Positions 54,070 through 64,000 of a stretch of DNA of 64,000 nucleotides are shown one piece after another. Source of the stretch: Actinostola sp. cb2023 (lineage: Eukaryota > Cnidaria > Anthozoa > Actiniaria > Actinostolidae); NCBI GenBank assembly GCA_033675265.1, contig JAUJYZ010000968.1:167751-231750 (forward strand), given 5' to 3'. The position numbers and the translations under genes were made by a program. The stretch's first letter is position 1. Each line of letters starts with the position of its first letter. The notes under the pieces were generated by a model. That model was not told where the DNA came from. It saw nothing but the letters and a program-made list of their open reading frames with translations, and did no database searches.

Positions 54070-55040
54070 TAAATCGATCTATATTTCATTTTCGTTAGTT
54101 CGGTCATTCACCAATTCCTTCGTTCCATCATTTATGGATTCCCTCATTTATTAATTTGTTCTTTCTTTCTTTCATTTATAGATTTATTCATTCATTCGTT
54201 GATTCGTTGATTCATATAGTAAGTCACCTGCCTATTCCTTTTCAAAGATTGGGCGCCGGGAAAAAAACACTACATGCACAAGTGAACTATCATTCTTCTT
54301 GTATCTCACTTAAAGTTCTCAATTATTATACAACAAAATCACTTTTTGCAAGATGTAGTATCAGGAGTCTCATAAAGAAGTACAATGATTTGCAACCATC
54401 GTTGAAACTCAAACGAAACGTAAAAGAACTGGCAATCAAAGGGGTTTCCAAAACACATGGCATACCATGTGGTGTAGTGGGAACCATGGCCATACACCAA
54501 TGAGTACAGACACATCCAACACTAACACATTTTTACAACATAGAACTATTTCTATTTTAACAGTTAATGAACAGTGATGACTCAAGATTGCAAAAGCAAT
54601 CCTGGAATCACAAGGACAATTTACAACGGTGATAGTTGTACAGAAATCGAAGTTCAGCCATGGTAAAAATAGGCAATCAGATCCATTAGTTATCGAGGCC
54701 ATGCACAACCTTCAAAGCCATCGCCAGAAATATAAGACATTGAGCCTGCGATAATCACTGGCTTTCCCCAATCGAGTTCGGAATTAAAGATGATAAAAAT
54801 ACAAAGGATTTTGAGGAGAACAAACAATATAATTTCGGCAATTGGCCTATTTTCAGCCGCATTAAAATAATTAATTCTACCTAAACTGATGGGATATCTT
54901 TTGACATCATTTCGGGTTTCAAGTATTCGGATCTCTTCAGTGAAATAGTTCAGTCGACGATCTTGTATGTATACAGTTTATGGATAAGCAATAACCTATT
55001 GACTACACTGCATTGGACATTTATTTATTCATTTATTTAT
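54070..55040. other. No gene recognised; simple repeats
   Basis: ATTCATT/ATTCGTTG runs near 54180 and ATTTATTTATTC near 55025. The 115-codon frame at 54156-54503 starts inside simple repeat and shows no motif. Confidence 0.45.
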
Positions 55041-55044
55041 TTTA

Positions 55045-55513
55045 AATCCGAGTGTCAGTCCACGTGCGGGCTCTGAGGGACTTCCCAGCCCTAAGGATAC
55101 GGCAACCAGGACTGTAGAAAAACGCAAACCGGAGATAGATCAGTTCGCGCTTTCACTACAAATGAATGAGAAGTTGGAACGTATGGTTCTCGAGAATAAG
55201 AGGTTAGAGGCGATCGTTCAGGAAACACTCCCAGCACGCTCAAGGTAGGATGAAGGATAAGTTGGGGTCTAACAGAGAGCGCAAGATAATATCATCACGC
55301 ATAGCCATCAATGACCTGCGTCAAATGGAGGAACTAACTCGAGCAGCAGATCATGTCCTGCGAAAGCTTGGAGTGGCTAATTCCGACTCGAGTTCAAATT
55401 CTAGAGACGAAATCGCCGAGAAGCATTGGAAGAAATCCAATACTTCAGATAAGCGATCAAAGAAACTTGATTCAGAGAAAACGGCATGGATCATGACTCA
55501 CGTTAGATCTTAG
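55045..55513 (+). pseudogene. Coiled-coil coding fragment, frameshifted
   Basis: One frame reads KRKPEIDQFALSLQMNEKLE and VLENKRLEAIVQETLPARS up to 55244. After a one-base shift the next frame reads RIAINDLRQMEELTRAADHV and ends WIMTHVRS at 55513. Helical and charged. Family not recognised. Confidence 0.4.
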
Positions 55514-55808
55514 TGGGGTTAATTATCAACCGATTGAATAACGCCTTACCTCTAGACAAACTAGATACATTTATCTACAGCATGATATAAAAAGTTTCGC
55601 TGGATAATGCGAGACGAAGTTTGTACAGCGCCGTAAGAAGTGCATTTAATGCAAATTTGACCTCTTGACCAGCTCTGATGGAAATCATTTAAAAAAATTA
55701 AATAAAAATATTTCGAAGCAAACCAAACCAGTTTTAGTAATAACCTTTCATTAGCTAGAGTTTGGGAGATATTTATTTTAGAAGCGAAAATGACTGAGAG
55801 GTTCTTAA

Positions 55809-58055
55809 AGAGCTACTGACGCGATTTTTGGGCACATTTTAGACAAAGTTGATAAAAAGTATTAGGTTTGTTAATTACGAATTAAAAAATTTTTTCCTTA
55901 TAAACAATCATTTATGAATCCGAGAAGAAAGCAGTTTTTAGAATTTCCCGCGGCGCACGAAAACAACGAGGCAGTGACGTCACAGCCAGAACTCCCCGTA
56001 ATCCAGAGTCGGTAAACACAATAATACTTCATTGTTTCTTCGAATTTTTAGAACTAAATAAATATGCCAAGTTGTTGTGTAGCTGCTGAATGTGACCATA
56101 AAGATAATCAGCTGTATGTGTGGCCTTCAGATAAGAATATTGCCCGGGCATGGACAAAATTTGTACAATTAAAAAAGGATAAATGGCCACCTAGTTCAAG
56201 ATCTGTACTTTGTAGAAAGCACTTCAAAGACGAATGCTTCACTAATCTTGTATTGGTCAATTTAAAGCAGGTCTAGCGAAACGGTATGTTTTCATTGTAC
56301 TCTGTGGTCTACTACTTTTGTATAATATTTTATAAGCTTCGTTTTCATTCATTTTTGTCAATTTTGATTAATTATAAAGTGACATGTTCGTGACTATGTA
56401 CGTCACTATATCACCGGGTATATCAGTAACTTATATGTAAACAATTTGTCAACTTTTTTCTCTTTCAGTTTGCTTCTTAATAGAATAACTGCCGTTCCTA
56501 CTATTCATAGTAGCCAGTTGTTATCGGGTACTCCAGAGCCAGCAGAAACCCCCAACCTGCAGGTCTGCATTTAAAAAACGCGAGACCAGAAGAACGTCCA
56601 CAAGCACAGCAGAAAATTGTGAACACAAGGAAGCGATTTCCACAAAAGCAAAGGAACAAGGCACACAAACTCATAACAAGCTACTTCTACTGTTATCTAT
56701 TTGTCTGACCTGCTATTCTACTGATGTTCAACTATATCAAAAGTTGTCTGGATGTATGCTTATTGTCTTCATCAAATGTATTTTGCTGTAAAACATTGAG
56801 AGGATGGAGGAGCCAACCAGAAATTAAGGGAACTCCATAGAATAGAGGCTCTATTCTATTTACTGGTGCATTACCTTCCAAAGTAATACGTTTGTTGACC
56901 TCACTAAACAAAGCTTGCATTTCTCCAAGAACGTTCTTTAGACACCAACAAAGATATCTTCACCAGGTCGTATCCGAGATATGGCTTTCAAAGCGAGACA
57001 GTTACTTAGTGGAACTAAAAGATGAGCAACTGATTGTTGGAGGAGATGGCAGGTGTGATAGTATGGGCCACTGTGCTAAGTATGGGTCATATACAGCCCT
57101 AGAATTAACAATCAATAAAGTACTGACTCTTGAGCTCGTACAGAGCAATGAAACCTCATCATCTAATGCAATGGAGTTGATGGGACTGAAAAAAATGGTA
57201 GATGTATTTAACCTGTTTAATTTGAATGTTCGTGATGTAGTAACTGACAGACAAAAACAAATTAACAAATGGATAAGAGAAGACTGGGAAGTTGTGGATC
57301 ACTTTTATGATTGCTGGCATGTTGCCAAAAGCATCAAAAAGAAATTGCAGGCTCTAGCCGAAAAGAAAAACTATGAAATAATAGGCCAGTTAATCACTTT
57401 TATTGGTGACGTCCTCAGAGCACAACAACAAGGACTTGATTGAGGCTAATTGTAGGTCTATCATTAACCATGTACAGAACAAGCTTGATGGGCATAGTGA
57501 TCTGTTCCCATATTGTGCTCATGATGACCTACCTGACACAGAAATAAGGTCAATCAAGTGGCTACAACCAGACACAGAGGTATTCGAGGCACTAGAAAAA
57601 ATCATCTTAGACAAGAATTTAATCAAAGATATTGCAAAATGTTCAAAACATGGTCAAACATCTGTAGTGGAGGGTTATCACAGTTTAGTAAACCAGTTTG
57701 CCCCAAAGATGTTTCATTTCTCATATGATGGTATGAGGAGCAGATTGTATCTTGCAGCCTTACATTACAATGAAAACAGTTCAAGACCCCAAAAGAAACA
57801 TTTACAAAATGAAGAGCAGTACAACATTATTTACCCCAAGTACAAGAAAGGTGGTCATATTGTAAGGAAAATACTGGAAGAATGTTCATATGGGTATGTA
57901 GATGACCTACTCATAAGTTTAATCCATGCAGTTGAAAATGGTCAGCGTGTGATGCACACAGTTGCCAATCCACCACCATTATGCTCAGCCTTTACTCGGC
58001 CAGACAAAGACCAAGCTGTTGGAGAACATACAACAAGATTTGCAAGGGTGTAATT
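55809..58055 (+). pseudogene. Kolobok-type THAP-DDE transposase, broken copy
   Basis: TTAA at 55805-55808 followed by AGAGCTACTGACGCG may be the element start. THAP exon 1 (56064 to about 56280): MPSCCVAAEC, LYVWPSDKNIARAWTKF, VLCRKHFKDECF. Exon 2 (from about 56469, after CTTTCAG) has the end motif ITAVPTIHSS and a basic stretch. The catalytic part (56892-58053) has RTFFRHQQRYLHQV, GGDGRCDSMGHCAKYGSYTA (first Asp), VVTDRQKQINKWI (second Asp), FYDCWHVAKSIKKK, then a frameshift with loss near 57420, and TSVVEGYHSLVNQFAPKM (Glu) and LYLAALHYNENSSRPQ. The DDE set and THAP head fit Kolobok, whose target duplication is TTAA. At least two frameshifts, so inactive. The matching right end was not found. 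Confidence 0.82.
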
Positions 58056-58079
58056 TTACTCTTATAGATAGTGGTTATA

Positions 58080-58200
58080 CTTAACCTGTGAAATAAAAAC
58101 CAAAAATTCTCAGTAGACACCAAATATATGAAAACCATTTTAGGCTAACCTGGAAAAATCTAGGTTGTTATATGAAGCTTTTTACTCAGGTTAAGTAAAA
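58080..58200. repeat. Decayed fragment of the CAGTAAAAACCCG-type MITE
   Basis: Blocks such as CTCAGTAGACACCAAATATA and GAAAACCATTTTAGGCTAAC resemble the interior of 44779-45188. Confidence 0.45.
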
Positions 58201-58680
58201 TCACTCTACAAGTTATGATATCATAATATTAATTTGTTTCTTTGAAATAATTATTGTCAAATCTTACGATGAATCCAGAAATTGTACACTCTATATTCAT
58301 TATCTACTATGGTTATATAAATATATATAAAATGAAGCATAATTGTAACAATTCGCAACTAATCTAAGAATCAGGCAATGAACTCTTAATCTAATCATAT
58401 CTATTTAAAGTGCCACTACGATGAAAATTGACTACCTTTTGAAGAATGTTTTCGTGATGAACATGTCCATAATAAACATGTCCATAATAAACATTTCGAA
58501 TGAAAAAAAATATTGTAAATGTGAATTTAGCGTGTAATTTTTCATGATTTATACAGCGAAAATACTGTCCGCCATTGAAATGAGCCTTCAGATTTCCATC
58601 AGCGGATTCTATATTGAGACGTCATATACTCAACCCACTTCAGACTCCTCGTTTACACTAATTCTTTGGCATTAGTACTA

Positions 58681-59415
58681 TGGATTCTTCATCTGAGTCG
58701 TCAGATATTCCTTCGGATCTTGATTACAGTGGTTCAGAAGATGAAGGCAATGATTGTGAGCCTTTAGCTACTGAACAAGAAGTATCAGATTATGAAAATA
58801 GAAGAGCAAGTGAGGATGAGGAGGAAGCTCGATTCAAAGAGAGATTTTCTGGCGAAACAGAAATAGTTTGAAGGTTATTTGGTCTTTTATCCACTATATT
58901 GCACTAACCTTTTGCCTATTTTTATTATTGTAGGTGTAAGTGCTCGAGCTGTTCACTGGAAATGATCGTAAAGGAAGATGAATGCAGGTGTTGTGTCGAG
59001 TTCGACCGATGCACAGACAAGATGGCTGATCATGAATTAAATCACTGCATTACTTTACACCCTGCCTTCAGAGATATTTGTCTTAATACATACGTTCTGG
59101 AAGTTGCGGCAATTGGCTTAAAAACTAAAGGAAGAAGATCGTACACTGCTATGTTGGCTGAAGGACGCACTTCTGAGTTGAAAAATTGAAATGACAAATA
59201 AGCTTAATAATATTTTTACAGCTTATTTGTTGCCAATTATTTATAGATCATATCGATTTAAAATAATCTGAACTGATTATGTTTTGAAACATTTTATTTC
59301 TAGGTTTTATAGAGCTGTTTCTTACAGACAATTCGTGAGATTTGTGTGGGAATGCATTGGTCATTCGAACAGAGTTCCCCTCCCTTGTGGTGTATACAAC
59401 ACAATTCGAAAATAA
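58681..59415 (+). pseudogene. P2X7-ballast-like protein, three exons
   Basis: Exon 1 (58681 on) is acidic: MDSSSESSDIPSDLDYSGSE, SDYENRRASEDEEE, RFSGETEIV. Exon 2 (from 58934, after TTGTAG) reads CKCSSCSLEM, ECRCCVEFDRC, CITLHPAFRDICLNTYVLEV. Exon 3 (59304-59415, after TTCTAG) reads RFYRAVSYRQFVRFVWECIG and VPLPCGVYNTIRK. This is the full order of the Cys-rich P2X7 C-terminal domain (C-x-C-x-x-C, E-C-x-C-C, C-I-T-x-H-P, Y-R-Q-F-V-R, L-P-x-C). The donors after exons 1 and 2 lack GT where expected, so the copy is probably broken. No channel part is present. Confidence 0.78.
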
Positions 59416-59457
59416 TACAACACAATATCAAATTGTAAATAAAACATATAGACAAAT

Positions 59458-59594
59458 TTACATGGAGTTGTCAGTGTCATATGGAACACACTGTCCTCTC
59501 TTGTGGCGTTTTCTGGGGTTACCACAAGTTTTACAAGTCGGTTGTTTTGGCCTTTCATTGTTCCTGGTTGTTGTCAATGCTTGGACCTCAGCTT
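59458..59594 (-). pseudogene. C-terminal exon of a Kolobok-like transposase (zinc knuckle)
   Basis: After TTTTCAG, the exon reads EAEVQALTTTRNNERPKQ then CKTCGNPRKRHKRGQC and ends YDTDNSM, stop. A Cys-Cys-His-Cys knuckle of this kind closes many THAP-DDE transposases. It faces the P2X7-like gene tail to tail. Only this exon is visible. Confidence 0.55.
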
Positions 59595-59757
59595 CTGAAA
59601 ATATATTATACATAATTTGTAATCATATTACATACAAATACTGTGTTTATTGTCATGCCACTATGCCAATATATTATTGTAGAATACCATTGATCTTATT
59701 AATTAATATTTATTTAAAAAACTTCCAACAGAAATTAGCCTGCGTAGCCAGGCTCTA

Positions 59758-59832
59758 GGGGAAAGGAGGGGAGGGGAAGGGAGAAAGAAGGAGAGGGACT
59801 GGAGAAGAGGGGGCGGAGAGAGGTGGAGGGAT
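59758..59832 (+). repeat. G-rich purine tract
   Basis: Runs of GGGG and GGG separated by A/G (GGGGAAAGGAGGGGAGGGGA) could form a G-quadruplex on the plus strand. It lies about 120 bp upstream of the helicase fragment. Confidence 0.6.
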
Positions 59833-59954
59833 AGCGTGCAGTCACCTATTGTTATTTTTCGTGTGTAGCATTCGCCAACGAACGCTGATCACCCATTGGC
59901 TAAAACCCTGTCAATCAAAGAGTTCACAAATCCAGTTCAGATTTTAGTTTCAAG

Positions 59955-60413
59955 ATGGCTGACGAGTTCGAGGAGTGTTTGGAGTTTGTTGTAAATGTCT
60001 TAAAAGAAAAGGTTTTCACCATTAAAGTGAAGCCCGAACAGAAGAAAGCTATAAGGCAGCTGTACGAAGGAAAATATTTAATGGCTGTCCTCCCGACAGG
60101 GTACGGGAAGAGTTTAATTTTTCAACTATTAGTCATGATGAAACATCGAAGTGGAAGTGCTTGTGTTCTAGTGATATGCCCTTTAATGAGCATTATCAAT
60201 GACCAAATTGAAGAGGTTGAATCGATGGATGTCTCTGCATGTAATCTGACTGAAAAGCTGGAAAACCTTCACGAGGTAGAAGCGGGAAGATACGAAATTG
60301 TATACGCGTCCGCCGAAAGTGCAACTGACAAGAGGTTTCTCGATGTACTCAAAAGCGACTCGTGCTTCACACGGAATCTTATGGCGTGCATTGTCGACGA
60401 GTCGCACACATAG
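59955..60413 (+). pseudogene. RecQ-type helicase, N-terminal fragment (152 codons)
   Basis: MADEFEECLEFVVNVLKEKV is followed by KPEQKKAIRQLYEGKYLMAV (Q-like motif), LPTGYGKSLIFQLL (Walker A), VLVICPLMSIINDQ (motif Ia) and ACIVDESHT (motif II, D-E-S-H in place of D-E-A/S-H). A stop follows at once. A RecQ core needs about 200 more residues plus the zinc domain, and none is seen. The DNA after the stop holds a 124-codon frame (60426-60800) with no helicase motif. It is either a truncated copy or exon 1 with an unseen donor. Similar fragments are common in cnidarian genomes, some inside transposons. Confidence 0.75.
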
Positions 60414-61357
60414 TCCAGTCAATCTATGAGAATTTTGGGGTCCAGTTGGAACAAATTGCAACAGAATTTCTGTCACCGCCATAACATCAAGGAAGGCTCT
60501 CTTATCAACATACTAAAAGTCCTCAAAAATCCCTGTGGTGGAACATCCCCAAATTTAGCATTTTGTAATTTGACCAAAAACCACAGGGTTCCCGGGTCGA
60601 GAAAAATCTTAAACATTCTCAAGAGAAAAAAATCGGTCCATTTTTCAAAGCTGTTCACTGATAAAACATTCTTAAGGTGGAATAGAATAGAAAAATATGC
60701 ATTCCTTGACAAAATAACATTGTTTGATGGTTTGTTCGCAAAGGCTGGTTCACCACAGGGTTCCTACGCAAAGAAAATGTATTATTTCATAACGTTATAA
60801 AAAAGTCCTTGAATATAAATTGTATGTAGTGCGCTTATACTGCCAAAATGAATTTTAGTTGCAAGAGGGCTAGGGCTCATTTCCGCAGTGTTAATTTATT
60901 TCAATTTCCAGCCATGAAATCTCTTTGGTCTAGCCAAACGAAACAAAACGAGACATGACTTACCGTTGTATTCATGGGAAAATTGTTTCCATTCACCAGC
61001 TAACACCAGAGTTTCTGATCATAGCTCATTTGTAAGTTTGGCTCATCGATTGTTTATAAATACCTACGCAATTCACGCTTTACATGACTCCAGGTATAGT
61101 TATTCTACTGATAGTACTCTCCCAAGTCTCACAGTGTCTTTACGACAAAAGGTAAGCCGCTGGGAGAGCTATATCCAAGCGATATACTTGAACAGCTTTC
61201 ACGCACGTGCTTTCACTCTATTTCTGAATTCTATTTGATAAGGTTATTGGTATTGCTTTAAATTAAAAATAAGAGAATGTTTTTATTCCTGATTCAGTGT
61301 CGTCTGATTTTTAAATGTCCATCTATCATTTCATTGTATTACAAGAGGGAATAAAAA
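60414..61357 (+). other. Unassigned DNA with one possible exon
   Basis: The 124-codon frame at 60426-60800 has no known motif. 61094-61152 (STDSTLPSLTVSLRQK) lies between CTCCAG and GTAAGC and might be an exon. Confidence 0.3.
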
Positions 61358-61690
61358 CTAACCTATAGATAGCATATCTTTGCCATCCATACTTGTAATA
61401 GCTTGTAATGTCTCTACCCACTGGACTTGATTTGCAGAGATGTCAATCACCTGCTTTCTTATCTTCCTTTCCAAACTGTGTACTTTAGACTTGAGTTGCG
61501 TATTGTCTCTTATAAGAGATAAGGCATTTGCTGGACTCCTTTTAAAACATGAAAAATCAGTTGTTGTTTCATTAACGTGCAAGTATATGCAAATTATACA
61601 CTACCTGAAGTTCACTGGTGAGTAGTATGGCAATCGTCTACGCCAATGCTGGTATCACTATCGTCAATCTGAAAATGGATGGAAAATAAA
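61358..61690 (-). CDS. Candidate coiled-coil exons
   Basis: One possible exon begins after TTTTCAG near 61675 (DDSDTSIGVDDCHTTHQ). The next stretch (61582-61358) reads ALSLIRDNTQLKSKVHSLER, KIRKQVIDISANQVQWVETL and ends DMLSIG. Helical, with leucines at coiled-coil spacing. This kind of tail is common in THAP and transposase-linked proteins, but the family is not recognised. DNA near 61770 resembles the end of the THAP gene at 28.03 kb (ACAAGTCTTT, ATTTACATTTTTGCAC). Confidence 0.35.
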
Positions 61691-62730
61691 TGTACGCGTG
61701 CAAATGTTTATAGCTACTCACTTCGTTTGTGTTTACAGCTTCCGAAAGTCTCACATCTGATTGAACAAGTCTTTATATGGATTTACATTTTTGCACTCTT
61801 TAATTAAAAGTCAAAAAGTGTATTTTTCATTCAAAATATCTGTTAATTATGCATGTTTAGGTTATTTCAATTTTTGTTTGATTTACTATTTTTTTGGAAA
61901 ATACAAAATTGATCACTTTAATAACTAATACATTATACTCTTGAAAATAGTGTCTATCTTAACATCATTTTGGGGGCTAGAGTGATCACGTGACCACGTG
62001 ATGTTGATATGATGGAGACAAAATTTGTTTTAAAATAGGGTCGTGAGTTATTTCAATTACCGAGTTCTACGATTCCACGTTTAGACAATTGGACATTATT
62101 TGCAATATAAGGCGATTTTGGCTGAAATAGGTCACGTGAAAAACTTCTCTCCTTAAGGTGGTTTCCGCATAATGAATGACCGGTTTGCCGTTTTTTTAAC
62201 TCGCTCGCTCCGCGTCAATATTGCCTGGATTTTATTGTGCTTAACACAAATGCTAACTCAACTATTCTGCCTTTGAACGCGTTTGGGAATGCCAGCTGAT
62301 ATTCAAACGACACTATTTTCACTAAATCAGCTGCCAATCGTTATTTGCTCGTATGACTTTTTTTATACCTCGTGAACGGTCTTTTTAGGTCACTAGTATA
62401 CTTAATGTTCTGACGAGGTAAGAAGGAAATTGTTCGAGCCGAAATCACGTAACAACCGATAGGTCCATATTTTGACAACAAAAATATGAACTGATGATTT
62501 CGGTTCATTTTCTCTTGCAAAAACTAAACAAAAAATTAAAAAATATTAAAATCAACAAAATATGTAAATGTGACTCGAAACTGTTTTTGGTTTGCCACGA
62601 AACAGTCAATTATATGTCCAAGGTCAAATAAGGACCAATAAGGTAATTGCTTTAAAAATCGCCAGTGTAAACGGTCCTATAGTTCAGAAATGTTCAACTT
62701 ACTAATGCAATTCACTTTTCTTGAATTTAG
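61691..62730. other. No gene recognised
   Basis: AT-rich intergenic or intronic DNA before the exon at 62731. GATCACGTGACCACGTGATG near 61985 is a double CACGTG site. Confidence 0.4.
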
Positions 62731-63544
62731 ATAACACGATGCAGAATATCGTTCACCTAATCGTGTTTGGGCATTGGTGCAAAGGTGGTAAAGTGACTGA
62801 TGCGCACTGCCATTTTGTCGATGGCATCGACAACGCCTCCAATGCATTCTGCCATGACAGGGAGGCAGACAGACTAATACCCAAGGCACTTATCAGCCAC
62901 ATCGTCCAACATTTTAGCTACGAAGGACAGTGGGTGTTAGACCTGACTAGCTCAAAAGGTAATTACTATTCTCTGTGGGAAGTGTTTACTAATAATATGG
63001 AAGTGTTTTTACAATGCATATGCCAAAAGGGACCGGGTTGGAGTTAGATGATCAGTTAAAGGAAACCCTGATTGTTGCCGAGATGAATCAGTTGAATAGT
63101 TAGTACTTGGCGTTGATGAAAAAGATTTTGAAGATCAGTTTTCATTCTAGTATAGGTTATTTGTCTAAACAATAGGGGTTTCCTTAGCTGTGCGTTTATC
63201 AAGGGAGTTCAACATAAAGAAATTAACAGCCTTTGACACTGAGCCATATAGATCAAACATGTGACCTTGCCTAGTGTCTGCTTACTTGATAAGGGTACTA
63301 TACACCTGTTATTTACTTTTAAAGGCGTTTTCATTGCAAATAAAAGGGAAAGTTTATATATATATTTTTTCCATTTCTAGATTCTGGAATGGTTGCGTCA
63401 TTGACCCATGGACGAAATTGTGTCAGCCTGATGGATGGCGATGGGTTGAGAGAAACAGCGGCCCTATCAGCACACTCCGTTGCTGAGATCAATGAACCCG
63501 CATGTGAAGATGCCGAAACTGACCAGCTCAGTGACGATGATTAG
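62731..63544 (+). CDS. Last two exons of a possible methyltransferase-like gene
   Basis: Exon A (62731-62958) starts after GAATTTAG and ends AAAAG|GTAATT. Exon B (63381-63544) starts after TTTCTAG and runs to TAG. The phases fit (one base plus two). The joined product has READRLIPKALISHIVQHFS, then EGQWVLDLTSS (a class I SAM-binding motif I: V-L-D-L-T-x-x), then MVASLTHGRNCVSLMDGDG, which fits the following strand of N4/N6 DNA methylases (G-R-N-C/F ... E/D-x-D), and an acidic tail (TDQLSDDD). The usual glycine after motif I is not kept, so catalysis is doubtful. Upstream exons were not identified. Confidence 0.45.
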
Positions 63545-64000
63545 CTGAAATGACACACATTTCTTATTACGCCGGGTACCGGTTTCGCCAACTACTGTAA
63601 ATGTCAGCTTCTTAGGCAAAACAATTAATTCAAATATAACTGGGTGTTACATATTATATCCTTGCTACTTTTTATATATTTTTTATTGACATGCATTATA
63701 TGTATATGTATAATCAATTAACGGATTCATCTACAACGGAGGGGGTTGTTAGAATGTTTGTAAAAAAAATACCTTCTTAATATTAATTATTTGATAATTT
63801 ACAAATAAAGAGCAAAAGTAAATGAAAGATAAGATCGATAAAACAGTTATTGACTAAGTAAGTTCGTGCCGAATGGGAATATAATATTTCCAATAATTAC
63901 GCTTTTCCCATTTTTTTGTTACCCTATGCAAAAGGAGTGAAGACTGGGAACCAGCACCACGAAATTGACCATTCCGTAGTTTCCCAGAATTCTTCAGGAT
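63545..64000. other. 3' flank, AT-rich
   Basis: An AATAAA about 260 bp after the stop (near 63804) could be a poly(A) signal for the preceding gene. Nothing else was recognised. Confidence 0.4.

Larger units (their letters stand above)
58409..59745 (+). mobile_element. Kolobok-like element, left part, with convergent P2X7-like and transposase genes
   Basis: TTAA (58405-58408) then AGTGCCACTACGATGAAAAT, the same end as at 16577. It contains a P2X7-like gene (+) ending at 59415 and, 42 bp on, the stop of a minus-strand exon with a zinc knuckle that fits the C-terminus of a Kolobok transposase. The right part, with the rest of the transposase, is missing; G-rich DNA begins at about 59757. Confidence 0.7.

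Noticed and set aside
54156..54503. 115-codon frame starting FLSFIYRFIHSF
   Set aside because: The start is ATTC-type simple repeat, and no motif or splice support is present downstream.

Overview
The window is eukaryotic DNA from a marine invertebrate, most probably a cnidarian (coral or sea-anemone type). It is AT-rich and its genes are split by GT-AG introns. It is packed with the mobile-element mix seen in such genomes: Ty3/gypsy, BEL/Pao, Tx1/L1-like and CR1/L2-like LINEs, a Penelope-like element, piggyBac, hAT, Kolobok-like elements, a Crypton-type tyrosine recombinase and an IS3EU-like DDE integrase. Alpha-kinase fragments and standalone P2X7-C-terminal-like ('ballast') domains also fit. 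No bacterial operon, tRNA, rRNA or CRISPR array was seen. The species is inferred, not proven.

Layout. 0-10 kb: the 5' part of an alpha-kinase gene running off the left edge (minus), two TTAA-flanked non-autonomous elements joined head to tail, an internally deleted piggyBac, a hAT pseudogene and a second, broken alpha-kinase. 11-16 kb: palindromic MITEs and an array of about 4.8 copies of an 809-812 bp unit that carries intron-exon signals on the minus strand, next to a paired-like helix-turn-helix exon. 16.5-24 kb: a degraded LINE cut by a very young Ty3/gypsy copy (identical LTRs, 5-bp target duplication). 24-28 kb: an intact Crypton-type recombinase gene between perfect 22-bp inverted repeats, then a THAP gene split by a TTAA-flanked element. 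28.6-29.1 kb: a 38-bp minisatellite. 32.4-38.7 kb: a two-ORF Tx1-like LINE followed by a truncated Penelope-like element. 39.4-42.5 kb: a BEL/Pao copy interrupted by a TTAA-flanked, two-gene element (P2X7-like and THAP), plus inverted BEL/Pao pieces. 47.06-53.63 kb: a complete IS3EU-like transposon with 6-bp target duplications, holding a decayed DDE integrase and an apparently intact five-exon HECT ubiquitin ligase. 55.8-59.7 kb: two Kolobok-like copies. 60-63.5 kb: a RecQ-type helicase fragment and the last exons of a possible methyltransferase-like gene.

Two systems stand out. (1) The 6.6-kb IS3EU-like element carries a HECT E3 ligase with a UBZ-like finger; the ligase frame is open through five in-phase exons although the integrase is broken. 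(2) TTAA-flanked Kolobok-like elements carry two convergent genes, a P2X7-ballast-like protein and a THAP-DDE transposase. Two independent damaged copies show the arrangement from opposite ends. This suggests that transposons carried the P2X7 ballast domain as cargo.

Most single-exon frames in the window are chance shadows. The calls rest on motifs read by eye, splice-phase checks and repeat comparison inside the window; no database search was possible.
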